DNA of 64,000 nt from Rhodoferax sp. OV413 (GTDB lineage: Bacteria > Pseudomonadota > Gammaproteobacteria > Pseudomonadales > Pseudohongiellaceae). Of this stretch, positions 10,411 to 20,455 are shown one piece after another. Under the pieces are notes generated by a model. The model saw only the letters and a program-made list of their open reading frames with translations. It ran no database searches and was not told where the DNA came from. The stretch lies in the NCBI GenBank assembly GCA_943330915.2, contig CALQJO020000002.1, positions 1 through 64,000 on the forward strand, given 5' to 3'. The position numbers and the translations under genes are program-made. Position 1 is the first letter of the stretch. Each line of letters opens with the position of its first letter.

Positions 10411-11500
10411 GCTCCCGCAATCTCAATAAACCTGCTGCCGTAGCCGGAAACACGCCAAGTTCAGTAATAATTCCGGTTACCAGTCGGGATGGTGTGACAT
10501 CGAATCCAAAGTTGCTCACAGCAGTGCCAGGCGCGGAGACTTGCACCTGCCTGAGAACACCCGCCTGATCCAGTCCCTGTAAATGTGTCACCTCGGCGGC
10601 GGCACGCTCCTCGATAGGTATCTCACGCACACCATCCACACTGGCAAAGTCGACTGTCGACACCGGTAGTGCAGCATAAAACGGAATCTGATTATCGTAC
10701 GCCGCCAGTGCTTTCAGATAGGTACCAATTTTATTGCACACATCTCCTGCTGACGTAGTCCGGTCGCTACCCACCAGACATACATCCACCAGGCCATGCT
10801 GCATGAGATGCCCACCGGCATTATCAACCACCAGCGTGTGAGGGACCTGGCTGCGGCCAAGCTCCCATGCCGTTAATGACGCACCTTGATTGCGTGGCCG
10901 GGTTTCGTCCACCCAGACATGCACGGGTAATCCAGCGAGTTGCGCTTTGTAAACCGGCGCCAATGCAGTGCCCCAAGCGCCGGTCGCCAGCCAACCGGCA
11001 TTGCAGTGTGTCAGCACGTTAAGCACCGTATCGATTCCGTGTCGTGCCTGCTTTTGCTGATAAATATCCTGCAGCAACTGCAAGCCGTAGTTGCCGATAG
11101 CGCTACAGGCTGCGACATCTTCATCGAGAAGATGCTGGGCCAGCAGTAAAGCGTGCAGCGGGCGCTGCGGCTCAGACACCGGCTCCAATGCACAGCGCAT
11201 GCGCTCTAGTGCCCAGCGCAGATTGACCGCGGTGGGCCGGGTTTTTACCAATTGCTCACACGCAGCATTCAAAGAATGCATGTCTGAGCGCAATGACAGG
11301 TAAACACCAAAGGCGGCAGTTATCCCTATCAACGGTGCACCACGCACTTTCATGGTGACAATCGCATCAACAGCATCGTCCAGCGTATTGAGGGCAAGGA
11401 CCTTGAACTGAAACGGCAGCAGAGTCTGGTCAATGACCTTCAAACTGCCGTCCTCGTAATCGAACCAGAGTGTTCTCTGCTTTTCTGCTACTGCCTGCAT
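10376..11500 (-). CDS. mtnA: S-methyl-5-thioribose-1-phosphate isomerase
   Basis: MKVRGAPLIGITAAFG, LTHCNAGWLATGAWGTALAP, VGSDRTTSAGDVCNKIGTY. Confidence 0.93.
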   Translation of the reverse strand: MQAVAEKQRTLWFDYEDGSLKVIDQTLLPFQFKVLALNTLDDAVDAIVTMKVRGAPLIGITAAFGVYLSLRSDMHSLNAACEQLVKTRPTAVNLRWALERMRCALEPVSEPQRPLHALLLAQHLLDEDVAACSAIGNYGLQLLQDIYQQKQARHGIDTVLNVLTHCNAGWLATGAWGTALAPVYKAQLAGLPVHVWVDETRPRNQGASLTAWELGRSQVPHTLVVDNAGGHLMQHGLVDVCLVGSDRTTSAGDVCNKIGTYLKALAAYDNQIPFYAALPVSTVDFASVDGVREIPIEERAAAEVTHLQGLDQAGVLRQVQVSAPGTAVSNFGFDVTPSRLVTGIITELGVFPATAAGLLRLRELSPEASSGAGH

Positions 11501-11523
11501 GTTTGGTTATGCCCCTGAAACGC

Positions 11524-11547
11524 AAAACGCACCCGAGGGTGCGTTTT
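11524..11547. terminator. Bidirectional rho-independent-type hairpin
   Basis: AAAACGCACCC-GA-GGGTGCGTTTT perfect inverted repeat followed by T-run. Confidence 0.75.
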
Positions 11548-11630
11548 TTGGGTCGGACGTGCCACGCTATCTGCCCGTCTGTTAATTATTTCGCCGTATT
11601 CGCAGTGCTTACCGCTCAACTGTTTCTAAT

Positions 11631-12047
11631 TCACGGCTCAACTATAGAAATTGCTGAAATACCTGCCTGACGCGCAGAGTCCATAATCATTACCAGCGTG
11701 TTTACATTGGATCGGTCGTCTGGGCGAATGATCACTGATGCTGCGGGATTCTCGGCCTTCAGACGGTCAATGTTAGCGCGCAACTGGCTTTCTAGAATCG
11801 CGCGGGGCTCGCCATTGAGGGTGATCTCATTATTCTGGCTGATTTCAACCAGAATATTACGCTTTTCTTCATCCTGCTCGGGCGGGGGCTGATTATTATT
11901 TTCATTACTGGCGGCATCAATTGCCTGTTCTGACAGGAATGTTGCAGTTACAACAAAGAAGATCAGCAGAATAAATACCACATCCAACATTGGGGTCAGG
12001 TCAATATTACCTTCATCTTTTTTTCTTCTGCCGCCCATTTTTTTCAT
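11631..12047 (-). CDS. ExbD/TolR-family biopolymer transport protein
   Basis: NIDLTPMLDVVFILLIFFVVTATF motif. Confidence 0.9.
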   Translation of the reverse strand: MKKMGGRRKKDEGNIDLTPMLDVVFILLIFFVVTATFLSEQAIDAASNENNNQPPPEQDEEKRNILVEISQNNEITLNGEPRAILESQLRANIDRLKAENPAASVIIRPDDRSNVNTLVMIMDSARQAGISAISIVEP

Positions 12048-12182
12048 TTTTATCTACCACTTTTTGTATGTTTTTTAGTTATAAGCACATGAATTTCAAG
12101 CGCTTACCTGTTAAAAATTTTTTCTATCCCGGCACAACTGACTACCGAGTGACAACCTGTATCGCTGACAAATTCGAGCCCA

Positions 12183-12212
12183 AGTATACCCGAATAATGT
12201 TGTACGACAACA
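12183..12212 (-). promoter_or_regulatory. Candidate sigma70-type promoter with palindromic operator upstream of the exbD-like gene
   Basis: Minus strand TTGTCG-N16-TATACT; palindrome TGTTGT-CGT-ACAACA (12198-12212) covers the -35 region. Confidence 0.4.
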
Positions 12213-12349
12213 GCCAACCGAGTGCCTGGCCAAAATTTCCATGGCGCTTGGCAACCCAGCCGTACAAAACGCGACCGGGCCAGTGGCTCCGTTTGTCTCT
12301 TTCAGATCCGGGCGACTCTCTTGACAATCAAACCTGCCCGCAGCAGTTG

Positions 12350-12937
12350 TTACGCTTGCACTGATTTCAGAGTGAAGGCGATAACCTCGGCAAGTTGTTT
12401 ACCGGTTTTGCCTTCTCGGGAATGTACACGCAAACCGCTCAGCAGATTAAGCAACACATCGGCCGCCAGTTCAGCATTCAGACCTTTGGCCAGTTGCCCC
12501 GCCTTCTCAGCATCCTTAAGCCTTTTTAATAGTGACTTGCGAATGACACCGTAGTAATTTTTGAGAAGCTTCTGAATCTCTTTGTCGTAATTGATGCTTT
12601 CACAGAAGGAATTCACCAACAAACAACCCATGGAACGACGCTTGCTTGATGTAGCCACCACAGTCAGATCAAAATACTTGCTGACGGCAGCCCAGGGCGA
12701 TAGCTGCGCATTGTAGAGAGAGGAGGCTAATTCGCTGTCAACCAACTTGCTGTACTGCTCGAGGCAGGACTTAAAAAATGCGTCCTTATCGCCAAACGAG
12801 TTATACAGGGTTCCACGATTGATTCCGGTTACATCCAGAAGTTTTTGCACGGAGCTGGCTTCAAAGCCTTCGCGCCAGAACTGTTCCATGGCATTAGTGA
12901 GTACATCCTCATACACAAATTCGACGGGTCTCGCCAT
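12350..12937 (-). CDS. TetR/AcrR-family transcriptional regulator
   Basis: N-terminal HTH: FWREGFEASSVQKLLDVTGINRGTLYNSFGDKDAFF. Confidence 0.9.
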   Translation of the reverse strand: MARPVEFVYEDVLTNAMEQFWREGFEASSVQKLLDVTGINRGTLYNSFGDKDAFFKSCLEQYSKLVDSELASSLYNAQLSPWAAVSKYFDLTVVATSSKRRSMGCLLVNSFCESINYDKEIQKLLKNYYGVIRKSLLKRLKDAEKAGQLAKGLNAELAADVLLNLLSGLRVHSREGKTGKQLAEVIAFTLKSVQA

Positions 12938-13171
12938 AATAATTCACACACTCTTTTAAATTGAATTTGGATTAAAAAAATAACAGGAAGCCACCGCCAA
13001 TATTTGAATTTTTCTTATGCAGCAGTGAGATAGCTTTAATTCTAGACCATTGCGACTGCCTTGACGGTTAAATGATACAAAATGCCACAAACAAAATTGA
13101 CACAATCGTGCTTCAGAGCAATTGTCTTAACAAAATCAATTCAGCATTCATAAATTATTTACAATTCAGGT

Positions 13172-13903
13172 TCAAATCGCACTGAGTGCTGCAAACGCTA
13201 CACCCATCAATCCTCCGATCACTCCACCCCACACCACCAGCCATCCGAGATGTTGGCGAATCATCTTTTGCACAATTAACCTCACCTGCTCAGGTGTCAG
13301 CTCCTGCAAGCGCCTCTCAACAAGGTCTTCTATCCGCGCTATGACCGCATCACTGTGTGTCGCCGCAGAAAGACGCTCGGAAAATCGGGACTGAAATTCT
13401 TCTGACTCCAGCATTTCAAGGAGGTAATTACGCATTCGGAGATTAAATGGTTCACGCAAGCCTGATAAAGCCTTGGCACCACCGACCATACCCAGCATAC
13501 CGCCCATGGAGGATTGCATGATGCCCTCAACCAAAGAGTCGAAAGCACGATCCAGATCCAGTTCGTCTACCATTGACGGCAACAAGGTATTGATCCCGCT
13601 GTGCATCATCGTTTGCGCATCGAAAAACCGATCGATGGTCTCAGCATTAAAAAACTGCTGCATGATCATTTCGCGGATGCCATGTTTGAATTCGTCGAAG
13701 TGCAGTGCGATCACACCAGAGCCATAGAAGCCAGGAACTTTTTCAAACAACATGTGAATGGCCAACGAGTTTGTCAGCGATCCGGACAAAGCAAACAGAC
13801 CAGCACTCATGATCCACGCTGACGCTGGTTCAGGCATCATCCAACCTGCAGCTACCAAGGCAGAAGCCGAGAAATTTGTAATCAAGCCTTTATCTATCAT
13901 CAC
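13172..13903 (-). CDS. DUF445-like membrane protein
   Basis: GALTNSLAIHMLFEKVPGFYGSG-like region (as translated: GSLTNSLAIHMLFEKVPGFYGSG); C-terminal TM. Confidence 0.7.
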   Translation of the reverse strand: MMIDKGLITNFSASALVAAGWMMPEPASAWIMSAGLFALSGSLTNSLAIHMLFEKVPGFYGSGVIALHFDEFKHGIREMIMQQFFNAETIDRFFDAQTMMHSGINTLLPSMVDELDLDRAFDSLVEGIMQSSMGGMLGMVGGAKALSGLREPFNLRMRNYLLEMLESEEFQSRFSERLSAATHSDAVIARIEDLVERRLQELTPEQVRLIVQKMIRQHLGWLVVWGGVIGGLMGVAFAALSAI

Positions 13904-13915
13904 AGAGTTTCCTGT

Positions 13916-14845
13916 TCAACCGATCGTGGTCCGTAAACGACGATGCTCAAAAACCGGCATGCGCTCGCGGGTAGCTGCCAGCGCGTCTTTATCAATATCC
14001 GCTACCACAATGCCTTCTCCGCGTTCCAGCACATCCAGAATGCGCCCCCAGGGATCAATAATCATTGAGTGTCCATATGTTTCCCGGCGTTCGTTGTGGA
14101 CGCCACCCTGACCGGCACCAATCACATAACATTGATTTTCAATCGCGCGCGCACGCAGCAGCACTTCCCAGTGCGCCTCACCTGTGACACGCGTAAATGC
14201 CGACGGGACACTCACAAGGTCAACTTTGTTAGCAAAATAATGCCGATAAAGTTCCGGAAACCGGATGTCATAACAGATAGACAGTCCGAGTCGCCCGACG
14301 CCAGTTTCAACAAAAGCCGGACTGTCACCCGCTTCGAAGCTGTCTGATTCCGCATATCGCGACTGTCTATCACTGACCTGAACATCAAACAAGTGCATCT
14401 TGTCGTAGCGGGCCACAATCAATCCATCCGGACTGAATACCAATGATGCTGGCCGTACACGACCATCTGACAACTCGGATGCTGGCATATCTGCTTTTTG
14501 AGGCCGCGAAATCATCGGGATAGTGCCCGCAACCAGCCAGACTGAGTGCTGTTTCGCGACACGAGACAACATACTTTGCAAGGGAGCGCTCATATCCCCC
14601 TCCCGTTCAGCAAATGCTGCCTGCGGGCCACCATCGAGCACGGCAAAATTCTCCGGCAATACAATCAGTCCGGCGCCGCGCAACGCTGCCTCTGCAAGTA
14701 AACGCTCAGCCGTTGCCATGTTTTGGTTGATGTCCGCACTGCTGACCATCTGCACGGCGGCTATCCTGCAATTCTTCAGTGACACGCACTCATCTCCTGT
14801 AATCCCACGGCGACTGACATCCTGATCCGTTAACGCATCTCGCAA
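13916..14845 (-). CDS. Carbon-nitrogen hydrolase (nitrilase superfamily, Nit-type)
   Basis: VLPENFAV, YDKMHLFDV, LSICYDIRFPELYR: Glu-Lys-Cys triad motifs. Confidence 0.9.
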   Translation of the reverse strand: MRDALTDQDVSRRGITGDECVSLKNCRIAAVQMVSSADINQNMATAERLLAEAALRGAGLIVLPENFAVLDGGPQAAFAEREGDMSAPLQSMLSRVAKQHSVWLVAGTIPMISRPQKADMPASELSDGRVRPASLVFSPDGLIVARYDKMHLFDVQVSDRQSRYAESDSFEAGDSPAFVETGVGRLGLSICYDIRFPELYRHYFANKVDLVSVPSAFTRVTGEAHWEVLLRARAIENQCYVIGAGQGGVHNERRETYGHSMIIDPWGRILDVLERGEGIVVADIDKDALAATRERMPVFEHRRLRTTIG

Positions 14846-14860
14846 CCAGGTAACGTTAAC

Positions 14861-17800
14861 TCAGCTTCCGCTGCCAAAAACCTGATAGAGCACCGGTTCA
14901 ACCCCGTCCCACGGACCTTGCAAGGTGTACTGTGCACTGGTCAGGTTATCGACCTGCTCACCAAAAATTTGATCAAACAAGAAAACACCTATGGCAAGTT
15001 GCCAGTTAATCAGGTTATTCAGGACTGCCAATCCACTCAACCAAGGTATGTTTTCGCTGACTGGCAAGGTAATAAACAAATTGGCATCAATGGTTTGTTC
15101 CGCCAGATCCAAGGTTCCTGATACCTGGAACAAACTGGCCGGACCTATGATCTGCAACCGATCCTTAATGGTGACGATGCCATCACTGAGATTGACCTGA
15201 CCAACAATTTCATCGTAGGACAAACCCGATCGCAGGAAGTCATCACTAAAACGCAGGCGCCTGATCACCGCATCAAAATTGATAATGCTGATCAACCGCA
15301 GCGCACTGTTGGCAACGCCCACTCGCTGCTGAAATCGCCCTGAACTGATATTGATGTCCAGATCTCCACTCAACCCAAGTGCCGAGAAATACGCCGGACT
15401 CCCATCCCAGTGCAAACGCGAATCAAACACCGCTGAGGTACTTTGCAGACTGGGGGCATAGCCGTAGGCACTCAACACCGGCGCCAGATCTGTGGCCGTT
15501 AATTGACCGTTGAGCACACTGCGATGATTCTGGCCATCATAAATCCAGCGGAACTCAGCAGGTGCAGACTCACTGCCAACCATCAAACCGCGGGCGGATA
15601 CCTGTAGATCACGGAAAACCGCACCACTGCCATCTGACGACAAGGCAAATTGCCATTGACCAAAATCACTACCATTGACGGTGAAATGCCCCACAGTCAG
15701 CTGCATGGGCGGAAACGTTCGCGGATCAAGTGCATCCAACGGATCTTCACGTGGCAGTTCAAACTCAACGCTGGGCAGGTCCTGCAGGTCCTGCAATAGC
15801 TGCTCTTCGGGAACTGCTTCGGCGATGAGCTCCGGCGGCTCCTCGACGTCCACAATAGGTACCTCCGGCGCCTCGCCAAGGTGCAGATAATCCAGATTTA
15901 CCTGCCAGGGCGCGCTGCCATTTACCGGGTAAGCCAAGGTACCGCTGACATCTTGCGACTGTACGGCCAGAACCAATGCCTGGTCCTCACGCCGCAGGTT
16001 AAGCGTCAGCTCATCAAAAACCTCACCGGCAACGGTTAACTCACCCAAGGCCAACTCCGCAGTTCCCTGAACATCGCTCAACCAGCCAGAGCGCGCCGCT
16101 CCTGATTCCTGGCGTGCAGGGTCTGGTGGAAACATGGCAGTCAGCGTCCGTTGCCATTCACCATAGTCAGCACTGACAACACTGCCCAGCACCTGAATTC
16201 CGCTCGCTGAAGGATTAATTCTTCTGACACGTAAGCCTTCGGCGGTCGCTCCCAGATAAATCAGCCCACTGGCGGGCATATCCTGCGCAAATTCAAGATT
16301 CATCTGTGTAACATTTTGCCAGCGCAGATCCAGCGCGCGGCCTTGCGGTTTGAATTCCAGAGTGATATCCAGTTGACTGAGCTGATCAGCCGGTTTGCTG
16401 AACGGCAGCGGCAACTTTGACTCAACACCCGCCATTTCTGTGGTGATGCTCAATGTCGGGTTACGGGTCCCGGCGGTAGTTGCTGACATCGCTGGCACAC
16501 TGATCCCTGCCTGATACGCAAATGTCCCTTCGAATTGAGATAACACCGGAAGTACCGCAGCAGGCATTCCGCCCCAGGCCGTTAAAGCGCTGATATCTGC
16601 GCTGCCGGACCAGCTTAACTCGGTTGACTGCGCGTCTGTGACCAGTGATTCATCGGTGTTGGCAAAACCCGATGAGCGAATAGTGGCAACAATAGGATGA
16701 TCAAGAACATTGGCCTGCAGGGATTCACTCTGTAAGCCATTGTCGTCAGAGTAGGACAACTGCCCCGACAAGCCCTCTAACTGAAGCTCATATTCAGGGA
16801 TATACAAGCGGTTATCGGCAAGCGAAAAATTCAGTGCTACATCAGGGCGGGCGTCTTCGATGTTCAGCGGTATGCTCAATTCAAGGGTAATGTCGGTATC
16901 ACCCTCGGCCTGCCATTGCGAGACGGTTTGACCAATGCTTGCGGTGACAGGCGTTTGTTGCAGGTATTGCAGGCCTTGGGCTGCACTGCCCTTGCCGGAG
17001 CCGTTGACGGTCAGCCAGCTCCCCCCGGAAGGATTGGCCCGCAAGGCGCCGGATCCAGAATCAAGTCTGATGCCGAGGGTGCTGCCCGCACTGGCAGACA
17101 GATCTACGACGTTGTCACTGATAAGCACAAAGCCGTCAAGTTCTTCAAGTGCCGGCCATGCCGGATCAAATTTCAGTGTGCCGTCTGCCACTTTGTAAAA
17201 CATCTGCAACGATCGTTCTACGGGCGGTGCACCACGCTGAACACGGCCACGGAAGATCAATCCACTGCCTGCGCCGTCACCACTCAACACCGCACGATCA
17301 ACCCAGTTCAGAGCGGGTTGGGCGGCTCTCGGCGCAGTCGCTGCCATGGGCAGGTACGCGGTTTTGCGACTGACGTCGGCGGCAAGTGCGCCCAGCTTGA
17401 GTTCCAGATCGATATACGGGTTTTCTCCCAGCTGAATCTCGGTCGCAAACTGACCATGCGCCGTTACAATATCCGACTCAGCAACCAGTATGCCGCTGAC
17501 CAGTCTTACATTGGCGTCCGTGCCGGTGCGGACCCTGAAACCCACCCGACCATTTACATGGTTGTAATCCCATATCTGATCAAAAAGTCTTGGTACGTGC
17601 ATGGAGACATCTGAGCTGTCGACCTCAAAAAAACCTTCGCCCAGCCCTTCGCTGACATCAAATTCCATCTCCGCGTAACCACCGATCCCCCAGAAAGAGG
17701 GAACCCCGCGGAAAGAGCTCAGTGCCCCCTGCTCAATATTGCTTGTCAATTTTGCGTTGGCCAGCGCCCCATCACTGAAATCAGCCCGCAGGGCAAGATT

Positions 17801-18964
17801 GAGCAGTCGCCCGCGCGGATTGAAACCGACGACCTCAGTGGTCAACCGCTGATTCACTGGCAGCGCCTGAACGATCCGCGAAAGAATGCCAACTTCAATC
17901 ACATCAGCCCGAAAGTTCAACACACTGTCGGGCTGATAACTAAAGGATATGTCGCCAACCGGCCACTGCTGACCGTCCATCTGAAAAACCAGATCGTCGG
18001 AGTAACCCTCCCAGAACTCTGCTTCAGGCCCGCGACTCAGATGTAGGCCTGACACTTGCAAATCACTAAACTGCAGAGGCTTTTCAATCTTGTCCGAGGC
18101 CAGTTCGAGATTGCCCTGCGCACTCAGCACGAGGTCAGTCAGGTTTCCAGAGACTATCTCAGCCCATACCTCAGCCTGCATAACAGCAGATTGCAAATCC
18201 AATCCGGCTGATGGATTGCCCTCAATTTTGATGATACTGGACAGGGGAGGGACAAAATGCTGGTAGTCGGCTTGCGGCAGATTCAGATACAGATCGCCCT
18301 GCAGGCTGTTCAGACTGGCGCCACTAACAGACACACGCACTTCAATCTCATCATCAGAATCTTCCGGAGTCGCGTTTGCATTCAGCAAATGCACACCGTC
18401 CTGACTTTGAAAATCAAGTTGTGACACCTCAATGCGGGCACTTTCACCGGAAAGATCAGTAAAGTTGAGGTGAGTATCACTCATGGAAAATCGTGCCAGT
18501 CGTGTCAGCAACTGAAACAACACTTCCGGGGCAGGAACGGGGCCATCAGCATTCAGGCCTGCCAACACCCAGGCGCCGCTTTCGTGCTGATTAAAGCCAA
18601 TATCCAGAGAGTCCACGGATGTGTTGCCAACCACCAGTCGCCGCTGGCGCAGACTCTCGGTCAAAGAAGGGGAGATTGATACACGCCGCAGTGTCAATCC
18701 GGCCGGCTGCCCCAAGCTGACATCTTCCAGCACAAACCGCGGCGTGAACTGCAGCCATTCACCTGACAGTCGTCCGATACGAACCGACACGCCAAGTTCG
18801 GAGCTGAGCCGCTGTTCAAGCCAGTCCTTATACTCAGACACCTGCGGGGTGATTTGTCGACCGATGCTGACGTACAGGGCAAGGCACACCAGCGATATCA
18901 TCAGCAGTGTAATCGATGCACGCAGTAGCATTGCAAACAACGCCCGCAATTTCCGCAGAATCAT
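14861..18964 (-). CDS. yhdP: YhdP-family AsmA-like large envelope protein
   Basis: 1367 aa, N-terminal TM, beta-rich AsmA-like C-terminus; synteny rng-yhdP-nit. Confidence 0.88.
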   Translation of the reverse strand: MILRKLRALFAMLLRASITLLMISLVCLALYVSIGRQITPQVSEYKDWLEQRLSSELGVSVRIGRLSGEWLQFTPRFVLEDVSLGQPAGLTLRRVSISPSLTESLRQRRLVVGNTSVDSLDIGFNQHESGAWVLAGLNADGPVPAPEVLFQLLTRLARFSMSDTHLNFTDLSGESARIEVSQLDFQSQDGVHLLNANATPEDSDDEIEVRVSVSGASLNSLQGDLYLNLPQADYQHFVPPLSSIIKIEGNPSAGLDLQSAVMQAEVWAEIVSGNLTDLVLSAQGNLELASDKIEKPLQFSDLQVSGLHLSRGPEAEFWEGYSDDLVFQMDGQQWPVGDISFSYQPDSVLNFRADVIEVGILSRIVQALPVNQRLTTEVVGFNPRGRLLNLALRADFSDGALANAKLTSNIEQGALSSFRGVPSFWGIGGYAEMEFDVSEGLGEGFFEVDSSDVSMHVPRLFDQIWDYNHVNGRVGFRVRTGTDANVRLVSGILVAESDIVTAHGQFATEIQLGENPYIDLELKLGALAADVSRKTAYLPMAATAPRAAQPALNWVDRAVLSGDGAGSGLIFRGRVQRGAPPVERSLQMFYKVADGTLKFDPAWPALEELDGFVLISDNVVDLSASAGSTLGIRLDSGSGALRANPSGGSWLTVNGSGKGSAAQGLQYLQQTPVTASIGQTVSQWQAEGDTDITLELSIPLNIEDARPDVALNFSLADNRLYIPEYELQLEGLSGQLSYSDDNGLQSESLQANVLDHPIVATIRSSGFANTDESLVTDAQSTELSWSGSADISALTAWGGMPAAVLPVLSQFEGTFAYQAGISVPAMSATTAGTRNPTLSITTEMAGVESKLPLPFSKPADQLSQLDITLEFKPQGRALDLRWQNVTQMNLEFAQDMPASGLIYLGATAEGLRVRRINPSASGIQVLGSVVSADYGEWQRTLTAMFPPDPARQESGAARSGWLSDVQGTAELALGELTVAGEVFDELTLNLRREDQALVLAVQSQDVSGTLAYPVNGSAPWQVNLDYLHLGEAPEVPIVDVEEPPELIAEAVPEEQLLQDLQDLPSVEFELPREDPLDALDPRTFPPMQLTVGHFTVNGSDFGQWQFALSSDGSGAVFRDLQVSARGLMVGSESAPAEFRWIYDGQNHRSVLNGQLTATDLAPVLSAYGYAPSLQSTSAVFDSRLHWDGSPAYFSALGLSGDLDINISSGRFQQRVGVANSALRLISIINFDAVIRRLRFSDDFLRSGLSYDEIVGQVNLSDGIVTIKDRLQIIGPASLFQVSGTLDLAEQTIDANLFITLPVSENIPWLSGLAVLNNLINWQLAIGVFLFDQIFGEQVDNLTSAQYTLQGPWDGVEPVLYQVFGSGS

Positions 18965-18973
18965 AAGTGCCTG

Positions 18974-20455
18974 TTAAAACAGAACAACGTCGTATTGTTC
19001 CTGAGTATACATAGGTTCCACCTGGAACCGGATAGTTTTACCGGTCAGTACTTCCAGATCAGCCAGCGTGCTGGATTCTTCGTCCAACAGACGATCAACA
19101 ACCACCTGCGATGCCAACACCATCAACTCATCATTTTCATAAACACGCGCAACGCGGACGATCTCACGAAAAATTTCATAACAGATCGTTTCGGGCGTTT
19201 TAAGACGGGCACGACCTTCGCAAACCGGACAGGCGCTGCATAAAATCTGACCCAGACTTTCGCGCGTGCGCTTGCGGGTCATTTCTACCAGACCCAGCTC
19301 GGAAATACCGGTCACCATCGTGCGGGCATGATCTTTCTCCAGCGCCTTGATCAGCGTTCGCAGCACCTGACGCTGGTGTTCAGGATCGTCCATATCAATA
19401 AAATCGAGAATAATAATCCCGCCCAGATTGCGGATCCGCAGCTGACGGGCGATGGAGGTCGCCGCCTCCAGATTGGTTTTGAGCACCGTTTCAGCGTGAC
19501 TCTTTGTGCCTAAAAACGCACCGGTATTCACATCAATGGTTGTCATTGCCTCAGTCTGATCAATGATCAGATCACCGCCAGATTTCAGTTTTACCTGGCG
19601 GCCCAGCGCTTTATCTATTTCATCATCAATACCATAGAGGTCGAAGATCGGTCGCTCACCAGAGTAAAGCTCCAGCCGATCACGAAAATCCGGGATGAAG
19701 TCTTGAATGAAACCAGATATCTCATCAAACGCCTCCTGCGCATCCACACGGATCTTTTCGATACCCGGCGTTATCAGATCTCTCACAGCGCGCAAATACA
19801 GCGGCAAATCGCGGTACAGCACTCTGATATCTTTACTCTTTCCAATTCTGCGCTCGACTGCCGCCCACAACTTGCGCAAAAAGCGGATGTCTTCGAGCAA
19901 CTCGTTCTCACTGGCCCCCTCTGCTGCGGTGCGAATAATAAATCCGCCGCGATCCTGCATGGATTCTGCCAACAGGCATTGTTCGAGCAGCGCCTGCAAT
20001 CGATTGCGTTCTTCTTCATTCTCCAGTCGTTGTGATATACCGATATGCAGATTGCGCGGCAGGAATACCAGATGGCGTGATGGTAATGTCAGATGCGTTG
20101 TGAGTCTGGCGCCTTTGGTGCCGATCGGGTCTTTGGCCACCTGCACCACAATCAACTGGCCTTCGCGTAACAGGGTATTGATGTCTACGGTCTCGCCGCC
20201 ATCGCGCACTTCCAGCCCGTCAACTCCAATCGGCGCGATATCCGCACTGTGTAAAAAAGCCGCCCGCTCCAGTCCGATATCAACAAACGCAGCTTCCATA
20301 CCCGGCATAACACGGACTACTTTGCCAAGATAGATATCGCCGACATAGCCGCTGCGGCTGCGCCGTTCCAGATAAATTTCCTGCAACAAACCGTTCTCGA
20401 TCAGCGCAAGTCTGGTCTCGCGCGGTGTCACATTGATCAGTATCTCCTCACTCAA
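18974..20455 (-). CDS. rng: Ribonuclease G
   Basis: S1 region GDIYLGKVVRVMPGMEAAFVDIGLERAAFLH; TIDVNTGAF; LIDFIDM-like (IILDFIDM). Confidence 0.95.
   Translation of the reverse strand: MSEEILINVTPRETRLALIENGLLQEIYLERRSRSGYVGDIYLGKVVRVMPGMEAAFVDIGLERAAFLHSADIAPIGVDGLEVRDGGETVDINTLLREGQLIVVQVAKDPIGTKGARLTTHLTLPSRHLVFLPRNLHIGISQRLENEEERNRLQALLEQCLLAESMQDRGGFIIRTAAEGASENELLEDIRFLRKLWAAVERRIGKSKDIRVLYRDLPLYLRAVRDLITPGIEKIRVDAQEAFDEISGFIQDFIPDFRDRLELYSGERPIFDLYGIDDEIDKALGRQVKLKSGGDLIIDQTEAMTTIDVNTGAFLGTKSHAETVLKTNLEAATSIARQLRIRNLGGIIILDFIDMDDPEHQRQVLRTLIKALEKDHARTMVTGISELGLVEMTRKRTRESLGQILCSACPVCEGRARLKTPETICYEIFREIVRVARVYENDELMVLASQVVVDRLLDEESSTLADLEVLTGKTIRFQVEPMYTQEQYDVVLF

Noticed and set aside
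16916-17614. 232-aa ORF antisense to yhdP
   Set aside because: Lies wholly inside yhdP with no coherent protein family features.
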